A stretch of 48,692 bases of DNA from an uncultured Caulobacterales bacterium (GTDB taxonomy: Bacteria; Pseudomonadota; Alphaproteobacteria; Caulobacterales; Maricaulaceae), in the NCBI GenBank assembly GCA_938040095.1, contig CALHXF010000016.1:1-48692 (forward strand). The letters run 5' to 3'. A model generated the notes under the pieces. The model was not told the DNA's origin and did not search any database. It saw only the letters and a list, made by a program, of their open reading frames with translations. Below are positions 8,557 through 17,228 of this stretch, in pieces. Both the position numbers and the translations under genes were made by a program. Every line of letters begins with the position of its first letter. The stretch's first letter is position 1.

Positions 8557-9647
8557 TTGGCGCGGTTTTCAAGATAATGTGGTTGCGTCTTTGGCGCGAT
8601 AAAGGCGCGCTTGTATTGGCGTTTGTCTTACCGGGATTTATCTTTGCAGTATTCGCGGCGATCTTTTCGAATGCCTCTGGTGGCAGTTTGGACCTGCGTG
8701 TTGCGCTCGCCAATAGTTCCGAGGCCCCTGCGGCGGTCTCATTCACGGAACAGCTGACCAATAGCGACGTTATCTCAACGACATTTGAGGCCGAATGGAC
8801 CGCGGCGGACGTGACGGAACGCGTGAGATTAGGGCAAGACGATGTCGGCGTCATCATCACGGGCGATTTCACGGACCCATCCACCCCCTCGATTCAGATC
8901 ATTCAGGACCCAAGCCGAAATGTAGCCGCCACGGTTTTGAAAGGACAAATCCGTCAAATGCTCGCCAGTAATTCCGGCATGGAAAGCGCAGAGATATTTG
9001 AAACCCGTTCAGCGCTTGGCTCAGATACGCAATCAACAATGGAAGACCCGTCAGTGACATATTACATTGGCGCAACGGCTATTCTGTTTTTACTCTTTTC
9101 CGCCATGCAAGGTGCGGCCATCTCTATTGAGGAACGCCGCAGCGGGATAAGTGACCGCTTGATGGTTGGCCCAATGGGCGCCCTCGGCATATTGACGGGT
9201 AAGTTCGTGTTTTTGGCATGGATTGGTTTCATTCAAGCCGCAATCATTTGCGGCGTTGCCCAGATCTTCTTTGACGTACCAATTTTAGATCATTTGGGTG
9301 CCGTAGGTCTCGCCTGTCTCGGCACAGCAACTTTGGCGTCTGGGCTGGCCTTATTGATTGCGTCTTTCTGCAATACGCAGGCCCAGATGCACACCGTCAG
9401 CACCTTCGCTGTCCTCCTCCTATCTGCCGTAGGCGGGTCGATGGTGCCACGATTTATGATGCCGGGGTGGCTGCAGCAACTAGGCGTCGCGACCCCAAAT
9501 TATTGGGCCATCGAAGCATTCTACGGCATTTTGGCACGGGGACAGTCTATTTTTGATCTGTTAGGGGTTTGGGCGATATTGTTTGGCGGAGGGGTTTTGT
9601 GCCTCGCGCTCGCCGCCTTGATGTCGCACAAATTAATGAGGGTCTAA
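8553..9647 (+). CDS. ABC-2 type exporter, permease subunit
   Basis: 364 aa membrane protein in the classic ABC-2 layout. One N-terminal membrane segment (about residues 17-40) is followed by a roughly 130-residue extracytoplasmic domain and then about five segments from residue 165 onward, including AILFLLFSAMQGAA and the last LGVWAILFGGGVLCLALAAL. EERRSGISDRLMVGPM between the second and third segments is the usual cytoplasmic coupling region of the family. The start overlaps the ATPase stop (ATGA) and the stop abuts the crtW GTG, so the three are one translational unit. Confidence 0.87.
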   Translation: MIGAVFKIMWLRLWRDKGALVLAFVLPGFIFAVFAAIFSNASGGSLDLRVALANSSEAPAAVSFTEQLTNSDVISTTFEAEWTAADVTERVRLGQDDVGVIITGDFTDPSTPSIQIIQDPSRNVAATVLKGQIRQMLASNSGMESAEIFETRSALGSDTQSTMEDPSVTYYIGATAILFLLFSAMQGAAISIEERRSGISDRLMVGPMGALGILTGKFVFLAWIGFIQAAIICGVAQIFFDVPILDHLGAVGLACLGTATLASGLALLIASFCNTQAQMHTVSTFAVLLLSAVGGSMVPRFMMPGWLQQLGVATPNYWAIEAFYGILARGQSIFDLLGVWAILFGGGVLCLALAALMSHKLMRV

Positions 9648-10373
9648 GTGCAAACCACCGCACCAACAGATACAAAACTGAACATGGGGATGATCTACGC
9701 ATCCCTCATAGTTGGCGTGTGGGGCATCACTCATATTTACAGCGTGTTTTTTCACGACGTGTCTGCGCCAATTTGGCAAACCTTTGGCTTAATCGCTCTG
9801 CAATGCTGGCTCTACACGGGCATGTTTATTATCGCGCATGACACGATGCATAGCTCCCTAGCGCCGGGACGTCCGAATCTCAATGCTGTCATCGGGACTG
9901 TGATCATGTTTGTCTATGCGGGGTTTGACTGGAAACTGATGCGGACAGCCCATCACGAACATCACGATTTTTCTGGCACAGACAAGGATCCAGATTTCAA
10001 TGCGGCGGACCCGAACGCATTCTGGCCTTGGTACGCGAAATTTTTCCTAACCTATTTTGGGTGGCGTCAACTGCTAACACTCGTCGGATTTACACTGGTC
10101 TATATTTTGATCGGCGCGAGTTACGTCAATACAATCGTCATGTGGGCCGTTCCCGCAATTTTGTCTTCCGTACAGCTCTTTTATTTCGGAACCTATCTCA
10201 CCCATCGGCATGGCGAGGAATTTCCAGATCATCACAATGCAAGAACGAATGAGTTTAGCCGGTTGGCCTCTTTGATGAGTTGTTTTCATTTTGGCTATCA
10301 TCACGAACATCATCTGTTCCCATATGAGCCGTGGTGGCGTTTGCCCGCGCGAAAACGTGAGACTGCGAAATGA
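9648..10373 (+). CDS. crtW: Beta-carotene ketolase CrtW
   Basis: Membrane-bound di-iron oxygenase that adds 4-keto groups to beta-ionone rings, giving echinenone and canthaxanthin, and astaxanthin together with CrtZ. 241 aa, the family length. The histidine boxes are HDTMH (64-68), HHEHH (102-106) and HHEHH (218-222) in FHFGYHHEHHLFP, with THRHG at 185-189, the pattern of CrtW rather than of general acyl desaturases. Start GTG at 9648 directly follows the permease stop, with GAGGG about 7 bases upstream. The stop overlaps crtZ by 4 bases. Confidence 0.92.
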   Translation: MQTTAPTDTKLNMGMIYASLIVGVWGITHIYSVFFHDVSAPIWQTFGLIALQCWLYTGMFIIAHDTMHSSLAPGRPNLNAVIGTVIMFVYAGFDWKLMRTAHHEHHDFSGTDKDPDFNAADPNAFWPWYAKFFLTYFGWRQLLTLVGFTLVYILIGASYVNTIVMWAVPAILSSVQLFYFGTYLTHRHGEEFPDHHNARTNEFSRLASLMSCFHFGYHHEHHLFPYEPWWRLPARKRETAK

Positions 10374-10873
10374 CGGTCTTGATTAACATCGCAATTGTCA
10401 TCGGGGCCGTCATCGGCATGGAAGTCTTTGCTTGGGCGATCCATAAATATGTTATGCATGGCATCGGCTGGGGGTGGCACGAAAGCCATCACACCGAAAC
10501 AGATGGTATCTTCGAGAAAAACGATCTCTATGCGGTTGTCTTCAGCTGCATCGCCGCTGCCTGTTTTATTGTCGGATCAATGGGCCAGAGCTGGCTCTGG
10601 TATGTCGGGCTTGGCCTGACGCTTTACGGTGTTCTCTACGGGGTGGTCCATGACGGCCTCGTGCATCGCCGTCTGCCATTTCCGCGCAAAGCCAGAGGAC
10701 GGTACATGAAGCGCCTCGTGCAAGCGCATCGCCTCCATCACGCGGCGCATACGAAAGAGGGCTGCGTGAGCTTTGGGTTTATCTGGGCGCAAGATGTCCG
10801 CAAACTAAAGGCCGAGCTGAAAGAGAATATGTCCCGCGCAGGTAAGTCCCTCCAAACCGACCTTGCGGAGTAA
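10370..10873 (+). CDS. crtZ: Beta-carotene 3-hydroxylase CrtZ
   Basis: Hydroxylates C3 of the beta-ionone ring; with CrtW it yields astaxanthin-type ketocarotenoids. 167 aa with the CrtZ histidine pattern: HKYVMH (25-30), WHESHH (36-41), HDGLVH (94-99) and HRLHHAAH (120-127). It has four hydrophobic segments. The ATG overlaps the crtW stop (ATGA). crtB, crtI and crtY, needed to make beta-carotene, are not in the window and must lie elsewhere if the pathway is complete. Confidence 0.93.
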   Translation: MTVLINIAIVIGAVIGMEVFAWAIHKYVMHGIGWGWHESHHTETDGIFEKNDLYAVVFSCIAAACFIVGSMGQSWLWYVGLGLTLYGVLYGVVHDGLVHRRLPFPRKARGRYMKRLVQAHRLHHAAHTKEGCVSFGFIWAQDVRKLKAELKENMSRAGKSLQTDLAE

Positions 10874-10878
10874 TTCAC

Positions 10879-11466
10879 GTGGCGCAGGGCTTTGGGCCTG
10901 ATGATTTGATCGGCTGCTATCGTCGCGGTGTCTTTCCGATGTCGGATGATCGCGAGGATGAATTTTTCTATTTGGTAGAGCCAAAATTACGCGGTGTAAT
11001 GCCGCTCGATAGCTTGCACATCTCTCGATCCATGCGGAAGTTCCTTCGCAAAACAACGATGAGGGTCACTGTCAATACTGACTTCGAATCTGTGATCCAA
11101 GCCTGCGCGATTGAACGTGACAGCACGTGGATCAGCTTAGGCATCGAAAGCCTCTACACATTATTGCATAGAGGCGGTGACGCCCATAGCGTCGAAGTCT
11201 GGGACAATAACGTTCTTGTCGGCGGGCTTTACGGTGTCACACAAGGCGGTGCGTTTTTCGGCGAGAGCATGTTCTCGCGCCAGACAAATGCCTCCAAAGT
11301 GGCTCTCATACATCTCGTTGAACGGCTCCGCGAAAAGGGATTCGCAATGCTCGACACGCAATTTTTAACGGAACATTTGGCGTCTCTAGGCGCGATCGAA
11401 ATCTCGCAAGCCGAATACCTCGAAAAGTTGAAGCCTGCGCTCGAAATTGAGGCCCGTTTCGATTGA
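10879..11466 (+). CDS. aat: Leucyl/phenylalanyl-tRNA-protein transferase Aat
   Basis: Transfers Leu or Phe from tRNA to proteins with N-terminal Lys or Arg, marking them for ClpS/ClpAP degradation (N-degron pathway). 195 aa. Characteristic segments: CYRRGVFPM near the start, RGVMPLDSLHISRS, then WDNNVLVGGLYGVTQGGAFFGESMFS and LDTQFLTEHLASLGA. Start GTG at 10879 has GGAG at 10867-10870, inside the end of crtZ, and is 5 bases past the crtZ stop, so it may be read with the crt operon although its job is unrelated. Confidence 0.94.
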   Translation: MAQGFGPDDLIGCYRRGVFPMSDDREDEFFYLVEPKLRGVMPLDSLHISRSMRKFLRKTTMRVTVNTDFESVIQACAIERDSTWISLGIESLYTLLHRGGDAHSVEVWDNNVLVGGLYGVTQGGAFFGESMFSRQTNASKVALIHLVERLREKGFAMLDTQFLTEHLASLGAIEISQAEYLEKLKPALEIEARFD

Positions 11467-11497
11467 CCTAGACGTTTAGAATGCACATGACGGTTAC

Positions 11498-12853
11498 ATG
11501 AAGACAATACTCCCCCTTATCCTCCCGCTCTCCGTTCTTGCCGCCTGCCAGGCCCAGGACTCGCCCGATGCCGCGTCTGATGATTCCGCAGTCGCGTTCG
11601 CAAGTACTTATACGCCTCAAGCGTCGACCAATGTTGTACTCCGCAATGCAAAAATTATTGACGGTGTCAGCAGTGAAATCCGCGAAGGTGACGTCCTAAT
11701 TACGGACGGAAAAATTACGTTCGTTGGATCAGGAGATGTGCCCGCAGGCACCAAAGAAATCGATGTCAAAGGTCGTTTCGTAACGCCCGGCATTATCGAC
11801 ATTCACTCCCATCTTGGGAATTACCCCTCTCCTGGCGTTGAAGCGCATGGCGATGGCAATGAAGTCACAAGCCCGATCACATCCGAAGTTTCGGCTGAAC
11901 ATGGTGTTTGGCCCCAAGACCCCGGGTTCGACGAAGCCCTCCAAGGCGGAATCACGACACTGCATATCCTTCCGGGTTCGGCCAACTTGTTTGGCGGACG
12001 CGGCGTAACGTTGCGGAATATGCCGTCTCGCACGGTTCAAGGTATGAAGTTCCCCGATGCGCCGTACACGCTCAAAATGGCATGCGGTGAAAACCCAAAA
12101 CGCGTTTATGGCAATAAAGGTGGCCCGGGCTCCCGCATGGGCAATGTTGCGGGTTATCGCAAGAATTGGATCAAAGCCGCGGCCTATAAGGCCAAACGCG
12201 ATAAAGGCGGTGACTATGACCGCGATCTCCAACTCGAAACACTTGCAGACGTATTGGACGGAAAAATCCTCGTGCAGATGCATTGCTATCGCGCCGACGA
12301 AATGATCCAAATTCTCGATATCGCCAAGGAATTCGATTATAAAGTCACAACATTCCATCACGCTGTCGAAGCCTATAAAATTGGACCTGAACTCGCAGCG
12401 GCTGATACCTGTGCGGCAATGTGGGCCGATTGGGGCGCTTTCAAAATGGAGAGCTTTGACTACATCAATGAGAACGTACCTTTCGTTCACGCAGCGGGCG
12501 CCTGCGCGATGATTCATTCCGATGACCAAAATAACATTCAACGCCTGAATCAAGAAGTTGCGAAAACTTGGGCTGACGGAAATCGCGCTGGGTTGAACAT
12601 TTCCAAAGCGGAAGCTTGGAAATGGTTATCGACCAACCCTGCAAAAGCTCTCGGAATTTTGCAAGAAACTGGAACCCTAGAAGCAGGTAAACGCGCCGAT
12701 GTCGTTATTTGGGAAGGCGATCCCTTCTCCACTTACGGCCGACCGAGCACAGTCATGCTGGATGGTGCAATCCTTTTCGATAAGGCAACAGGTTTAAAAC
12801 CGAAGAGCGATTTCCGCCTTGGATATGCTGATCTAACGGAGGCTGCAAAATGA
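11498..12853 (+). CDS. Amidohydrolase-family lipoprotein (metal-dependent)
   Basis: 451 aa. A short signal peptide ends in a lipobox (SVLAAC), so it is probably lipid-anchored in the envelope. The amidohydrolase (imidazolonepropionase/urease-type TIM barrel) pattern is complete: GIIDIHSHLG with His103 and His105, His262 in QMHCYR, His287 or His288 in TFHHAVEAYK, and Asp342 in HSDDQNN; the C-terminal small domain includes GKRADVVIWEGDPF. Substrate unknown; relatives cleave dipeptides, cyclic amides or other small molecules. The next gene overlaps by 4 bases (ATGA) and encodes a degenerate relative, suggesting a heteromeric pair. Confidence 0.85.
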   Translation: MKTILPLILPLSVLAACQAQDSPDAASDDSAVAFASTYTPQASTNVVLRNAKIIDGVSSEIREGDVLITDGKITFVGSGDVPAGTKEIDVKGRFVTPGIIDIHSHLGNYPSPGVEAHGDGNEVTSPITSEVSAEHGVWPQDPGFDEALQGGITTLHILPGSANLFGGRGVTLRNMPSRTVQGMKFPDAPYTLKMACGENPKRVYGNKGGPGSRMGNVAGYRKNWIKAAAYKAKRDKGGDYDRDLQLETLADVLDGKILVQMHCYRADEMIQILDIAKEFDYKVTTFHHAVEAYKIGPELAAADTCAAMWADWGAFKMESFDYINENVPFVHAAGACAMIHSDDQNNIQRLNQEVAKTWADGNRAGLNISKAEAWKWLSTNPAKALGILQETGTLEAGKRADVVIWEGDPFSTYGRPSTVMLDGAILFDKATGLKPKSDFRLGYADLTEAAK

Positions 12854-14082
12854 GAACGCTCCTTTTAACGTCTGCCCTGATTCTCACGTCCCCTTCCGCA
12901 TTTGCCCAAACACTGTTTTTAGACGACGCGATCGTCGTTGATGCCAAAGGCAACCAATCGACAGCCGATGTTGTTGTCGAGAATGGCGTAATCACACAAC
13001 AAGCCGCGACGTTGAGCGCTCCCGCGGGCGCAGACACCGTCACGGGAACTTGGGTCACATCAGGCCTGTTTGCGCCGATGTCGTCTTTGGGCCTCACGGA
13101 TATTGGGTCTGGTGGACCTGGAAATGATGTCGCGTCTGAAAGCTCATCGACGAATGTTTCAGAACGAGCCGCCGATAGTTTTAACCCTCGATCGATCCAC
13201 ATCGGCAATGTCCGTCAAAGTGGCGTTACTCATGCATTGGTTGCCCCGCGTAGTGGCAGCGGCAGCATCTTCGCCGGCACAGGCACGATTGTTTCGCTTA
13301 CCGGCGAGTTTGATTCGGTCTTGGTCTCCGACGCCTTCGTTATGGTTGACCTTGGGGAAACAGGAACTCGCAGAGCGGGTGGTTCACGTGCAGCTGCAAT
13401 GGCGCAATTTAGAGCCGCCATTGATGATGCGGACGGATTTTTCAAACGCTATTCAGACGCCCCTGATGGCGGCGATGTTTTATCACGCCAAGACGCCCTC
13501 GCCTTTAACCGCGCAACACGGGGCGACATTCCATTGGTTATTAGCGTCAATCGTGCTGCAGATATTATGCGAATAATCGACGTTAAAAAAGCCAACCGGT
13601 CCTTGGATATTATCATCGTTGGGGCTGCGGAAGCTTGGGAAGTTGCAGACGCAATCGCCGCCAATAACATCCGCGTTATCATGGATCCCCTGCATAACCT
13701 GCCAGAAACTTTTGAATCTGTCGGCGCACGCCTTGATAACGTTATGTTTCTGGAAAAAGCGGGTGTTGATTTCGCGGTCGCCAACCTCGGCGCTCTTGGT
13801 GTCACAAAACCTGCAACCCTGTCGCAACATGCAGGCGGCGCTGTCGTCGAAGGGTTAGAGTGGGCTGACGCCTTTGCGGCCATTAGCTCCGTTCCGGCAT
13901 CATGGTTTGGAATCAAAGATAAAACCACGGTGGTTTGGGATGGTGATCCGTTAGAAGTCACCTCCGCCCCTATCGCCATGTCCATTAATGGAAAACCGCA
14001 ATCCATGACATCAAGGCAAAAAGCCCTCCGAGATCGGTATAATCCGACGAATACAGATAAACGTCCGCACAAATATAGGTAA
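12850..14082 (+). CDS. Exported amidohydrolase-like protein lacking the first metal-binding histidines
   Basis: 410 aa with a clear signal peptide (LLLTSALILTSPSAFA, cleavage before QT). It aligns with the upstream amidohydrolase over the start of the barrel, but the HxH of GIIDIHSHLG is here GLFAPMSSLG, with Met77 and Ser79 at the two metal positions. The small-domain sequence near the end (KTTVVWDGDPLEVTSAP) is kept. The fold is therefore conserved while the canonical metal site is not. It overlaps the partner gene (ATGA). Probably a structural or regulatory partner, or an enzyme with an altered site. I see no frameshift, and the gene is intact. Confidence 0.8.
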   Translation: MRTLLLTSALILTSPSAFAQTLFLDDAIVVDAKGNQSTADVVVENGVITQQAATLSAPAGADTVTGTWVTSGLFAPMSSLGLTDIGSGGPGNDVASESSSTNVSERAADSFNPRSIHIGNVRQSGVTHALVAPRSGSGSIFAGTGTIVSLTGEFDSVLVSDAFVMVDLGETGTRRAGGSRAAAMAQFRAAIDDADGFFKRYSDAPDGGDVLSRQDALAFNRATRGDIPLVISVNRAADIMRIIDVKKANRSLDIIIVGAAEAWEVADAIAANNIRVIMDPLHNLPETFESVGARLDNVMFLEKAGVDFAVANLGALGVTKPATLSQHAGGAVVEGLEWADAFAAISSVPASWFGIKDKTTVVWDGDPLEVTSAPIAMSINGKPQSMTSRQKALRDRYNPTNTDKRPHKYR

Positions 14083-14094
14083 AGCGTACTGTGC

Positions 14095-14122
14095 TTGACC
14101 TCTGGGCACTTCTGCCTATGTT
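14095..14122 (+). promoter_or_regulatory. Sigma-70-like promoter for the RNA helicase
   Basis: TTGACC (14095-14100), a 16-base spacer, then TATGTT (14117-14122), in the gap after the amidohydrolase pair. It is the best -35/-10 match seen in the gap and would give a leader of about 100 bases before the preferred start of the helicase gene. Confidence 0.5.
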
Positions 14123-14143
14123 GCGACAAATTCACAAAAGACC

Positions 14144-14158
14144 CGCGGACCGTCCGCG
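14144..14158. repeat. 15-bp inverted repeat in the RNA helicase leader
   Basis: CGCGGAC and GTCCGCG surround a single central C at 14151. Placed just downstream of the predicted promoter, it could be an operator or part of a 5' leader hairpin. DEAD-box helicase leaders are often structured, but the link here is inference. Confidence 0.4.
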
Positions 14159-14236
14159 CGTCACCGACCGAAAAGCCGATATAGCTTGACCGACAACAAT
14201 ACACCTGAAAAAATTGATGCAGACGCCGAGGTAAAC

Positions 14237-16087
14237 GTGACGTTCACGGACCTCGGGCTCGACCCGAAAATCCTAAAAGCCCTTGGCGATTTGGGATACG
14301 TAAGACCGACGCCTATCCAAGCTAAAGCGATCCCTGCGGCCCTCCAACAGCGTGACGTTTTGGGCATTGCTCAAACAGGCACAGGTAAGACGGGTGCCTT
14401 CACCCTCCCCACCATGCATAAGCTGGCAAAAGGCCGAGCCCGTGCTCGCATGCCGCGTTGCGTCATTGTCTGCCCGACACGCGAACTGGCCGCTCAAGTT
14501 GCCAAGGATGTTGAAGCCTATGGCAAATACCTTAAACTCGAAATGGCGCTCCTGATTGGCGGCGTCAGCTTTGCCGAACAAGACCGTAAATTGATGAAGG
14601 GTGTCGACATCCTCATTGCGACGCCAGGCCGGTTGTTAGACCAATTCGAACGCGGTAAAATCCTGATGACAGGCGTTCAAACGCTCATCGTGGATGAAGC
14701 CGACCGCATGTTGGACATGGGGTTCATCCCCGACATTGAGCGAATATTCGATATGACGCCTTTCACGCGTCAGGTTCTTTTCTTTTCCGCGACAATGCCG
14801 AATGAGATTAAGCGCCTAGTTGATCAATTCCTACATCAGCCTGTCAGCATCCAGATCGCACGGAAGAACATGACCGCTAAGACGGTTACGCAGCGTATTG
14901 TACGCGTGCCGTCTTCTGATCCAAAGCAAAAGCGAACCGCTCTGCGTTGGCTTATTGAAAAAGAAAACGTCGATAACGGCATTATTTTCTGTAATCGTAA
15001 ACGTGACGTCGACATCGTTGCAAAGTCGCTGAATGTCCACGGTCACGATGCCGCGCCTATTCATGGTGACCTCGCCCAAAGCCTGAGAACAGAAACCCTG
15101 AATCGTTTCCGTAATGGCGAAATAAAATATCTCGTTGCATCAGATGTCGCAGCACGGGGACTAGATGTTCCAACTGTCAGCCACGTCTTCAACTATGATG
15201 TCCCGAGTCATTCAGAAGATTACGTCCATAGGATCGGCCGCACAGGTCGCGCAGGCCGTAAAGGCGATGCGATCATGTTGGTCGCGCGACTAGATGAAAA
15301 AAATTACGAAGAAATCCTCAACCTCATCAATGTGAAATCTATTGAAGAGATTGAAATCCCCGGGATCGAAGACTTCCCTAAAGACGGCGGTAAACCCCGA
15401 CGCGGCCGCAATGGTGGTAAGGATTCAAGCCGAGGCCGAGGTCGTAAAGACGATAGCCGCGGCGGTCGCAATCGCGGTCAACGCTCTGATGGCTCTTACC
15501 ATGAGAACAGCGTTTCAACGGAAAAGGTCTCAAAGCCTGCCCGTCCGAAAAGAGAACAAAAACCAGACTCAAAATCTGAGGCGGTGACGAAAGCGCCAGT
15601 TGTTAAGGAGTCTCGCAAACCAGCTGAGAAGCGCCGTCCGGCCCCTCGCCGTCGCGCAGCGCCGGGTCGCGATAAACCGAAACCAGAAACCGTTTCAGAT
15701 GTCGACGTCGTTGAAGAAGCTACAGCCCCTAAACGGGTCCGCAATTCATCCCGTCGTCGCGCGGCGCCGAAACGCCCTGGTGCAACCGCTGAACAGGTGA
15801 AACCTGCTCCAGTTGCCGAAGAACCGAAACGCGAAGTGTCCGAGGATAAGCCAAAACGCTCTCGTGGTGGACGCGGCAGACAGTCTGGCGACAAAACCTC
15901 ATCGCGGCCAGATACCAGCAAATCAGAACCTCGTAATTCAGAGACTCGCAAACCTGCGGATAAACAAAGCCAGCCGTCGCATAAGAACAAGCCGCAAGGT
16001 CAGAATAGAAAACAAGAGAAGTCTAAGGATAAACCAAAGGGAAAAACGCCCTTTGGTGACGATGTCCCTGATTTCCTAAAGTTCTAA
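14237..16087 (+). CDS. DEAD-box ATP-dependent RNA helicase (RhlE-like) with long basic tail
   Basis: Unwinds structured RNA in ribosome assembly and RNA decay. Motifs, numbered from GTG 14237: Q-motif PTPIQAKAIP, AQTGTGKT (45-52), PTRELA, TPGRLLD, DEAD (153-156), SAT (184-186), ARGLDVP and HRIGRTGRAG (331-340). From about residue 385 to the end runs a low-complexity tail rich in Lys, Arg, Pro and Ser, with RRRAAP repeats. I prefer GTG 14237 because GAGG lies 5 bases upstream and the product then begins MTFTDLGL, as RhlE proteins do. A longer frame from TTG 14186 has no good ribosome-binding site. Confidence 0.9.
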   Translation: MTFTDLGLDPKILKALGDLGYVRPTPIQAKAIPAALQQRDVLGIAQTGTGKTGAFTLPTMHKLAKGRARARMPRCVIVCPTRELAAQVAKDVEAYGKYLKLEMALLIGGVSFAEQDRKLMKGVDILIATPGRLLDQFERGKILMTGVQTLIVDEADRMLDMGFIPDIERIFDMTPFTRQVLFFSATMPNEIKRLVDQFLHQPVSIQIARKNMTAKTVTQRIVRVPSSDPKQKRTALRWLIEKENVDNGIIFCNRKRDVDIVAKSLNVHGHDAAPIHGDLAQSLRTETLNRFRNGEIKYLVASDVAARGLDVPTVSHVFNYDVPSHSEDYVHRIGRTGRAGRKGDAIMLVARLDEKNYEEILNLINVKSIEEIEIPGIEDFPKDGGKPRRGRNGGKDSSRGRGRKDDSRGGRNRGQRSDGSYHENSVSTEKVSKPARPKREQKPDSKSEAVTKAPVVKESRKPAEKRRPAPRRRAAPGRDKPKPETVSDVDVVEEATAPKRVRNSSRRRAAPKRPGATAEQVKPAPVAEEPKREVSEDKPKRSRGGRGRQSGDKTSSRPDTSKSEPRNSETRKPADKQSQPSHKNKPQGQNRKQEKSKDKPKGKTPFGDDVPDFLKF

Positions 16088-16100
16088 GACCTAAAGCTCT

Positions 16101-16128
16101 AAAAATATAGGACGGTTTCGATCCGTCC
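16101..16128 (-). terminator. Rho-independent terminator of the alpha/beta hydrolase gene
   Basis: On the minus strand, GGACGG / CCGTCC form a 6-bp stem with a 7-base loop, followed by TATATTTTT. It lies between two converging genes and has a T-tract only in the minus direction. Confidence 0.65.
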
Positions 16129-16145
16129 AACATTCCCCAGATATT

Positions 16146-17228
16146 CTAAATGGGTGGCGTCTTTAACCGCGCCACCAAATCATCCAATGATTGATAGATC
16201 GAATCTAGGATGGGGTCAGTTTCTTGCAGCAGACAATGTCCTGATGCAGGTGGCGTAATAGAAACGCAGTCGTTCATACGTCTATCGCAGACGTCCTTAT
16301 TTACATCCGTAACCACAAAATCATCGCGCTCGGCGTGGATCATCGTAACGGGCAAATTGATGGCCTCGGGATATCCGCCCTGCAACACGAACTCACTACT
16401 GCCGTAAAACTCGCGTCCCCAATTAAACGTAACGCCGCCAACCCGTTGTTCTGGACGACGTGTAAAAACAGCATCCCGCATAGGCAGTCGTTTCGGGGAC
16501 GATGCGCAATATCCGATCCCTGCTCGTAACAGATCATCTTCGCTCCTCGGCTTCCAATCTGTATTCCCTGGGACATAATTCTTGTCCTTACCCAAAGCGT
16601 CACCGATTTTCAGTAGACGGTTGACATCTGCAAATGACCTGTCTCCACTATTGGGCTGCAAGGCGGGTGCAAGCAGCAATAATCCATCAACCAAATCCGC
16701 ATGTTCACCGCCGATGCGATACGCAACATGCCCACCAAATGAAATGCCCATCAGGACGACGAGACGATCTTCAGGCAGACTCATCGCCTCAACAAACAAA
16801 GCTAAGTCGTTAGAATATATCTTAAAATTATCAATTAAGAGTTTTTCGGGTTGGTTGGGACGTGGACGCTCTGATCCCCCTTGCCCGCGCAGGTCAAAAC
16901 CTACGACATGGTAGCCACGTGCGGCGATCTCCGCCACTTGCTCACCATACATATCCATTGTTGCCGTATATCCTGGTATCATCACAACTGTGGCTTGAGC
17001 CGCATTTGTGTTCCCTGTCTGACCGTACCGCATCTTTATGCCGTCATTACTCGTAAAATTATCCCACACCCAATCCTCTGGCATGTCAGGAATATCGAAA
17101 GCCGCGACTTGCGCCGCATAGGCAGGACTCACCTGATAAGGCTCATAGGCCCGCTCCGGCCAAGCGAAAAACGCCAACACGCTAAGGAGAAGAAGGCCAA
17201 GGCATACGAAGAGAATCTGTTTCATCAC
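16146..17228 (-). CDS. Alpha/beta hydrolase, lysophospholipase-like, membrane-anchored
   Basis: 360 aa. An N-terminal hydrophobic segment (LFVCLGLLLLSVLAFFAW) anchors or exports the protein. The fold shows the oxyanion segment MIPGYTA, GFDLRGQGGS, and the nucleophile elbow GISFGG with Ser163; the acid is probably in HAERDDF and the base His in ASGHCLLQE near the end. This is the pattern of monoacylglycerol lipase/lysophospholipase relatives, but the substrate is unknown. It overlaps the upstream GST gene by 4 bases and is probably cotranscribed with it. Confidence 0.83.
   Translation of the reverse strand: MMKQILFVCLGLLLLSVLAFFAWPERAYEPYQVSPAYAAQVAAFDIPDMPEDWVWDNFTSNDGIKMRYGQTGNTNAAQATVVMIPGYTATMDMYGEQVAEIAARGYHVVGFDLRGQGGSERPRPNQPEKLLIDNFKIYSNDLALFVEAMSLPEDRLVVLMGISFGGHVAYRIGGEHADLVDGLLLLAPALQPNSGDRSFADVNRLLKIGDALGKDKNYVPGNTDWKPRSEDDLLRAGIGYCASSPKRLPMRDAVFTRRPEQRVGGVTFNWGREFYGSSEFVLQGGYPEAINLPVTMIHAERDDFVVTDVNKDVCDRRMNDCVSITPPASGHCLLQETDPILDSIYQSLDDLVARLKTPPI

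Noticed and set aside
11729-12553. A 274-codon minus-strand open frame opposite the lipoprotein amidohydrolase
   Set aside because: It is antisense to a gene with complete catalytic motifs and shows no family pattern; its amino acid make-up is that of a shadow frame. The same holds for 13449-14204 (minus), 15496-15990 (minus), 21503-21835 (plus) and 39545-40021 (plus).
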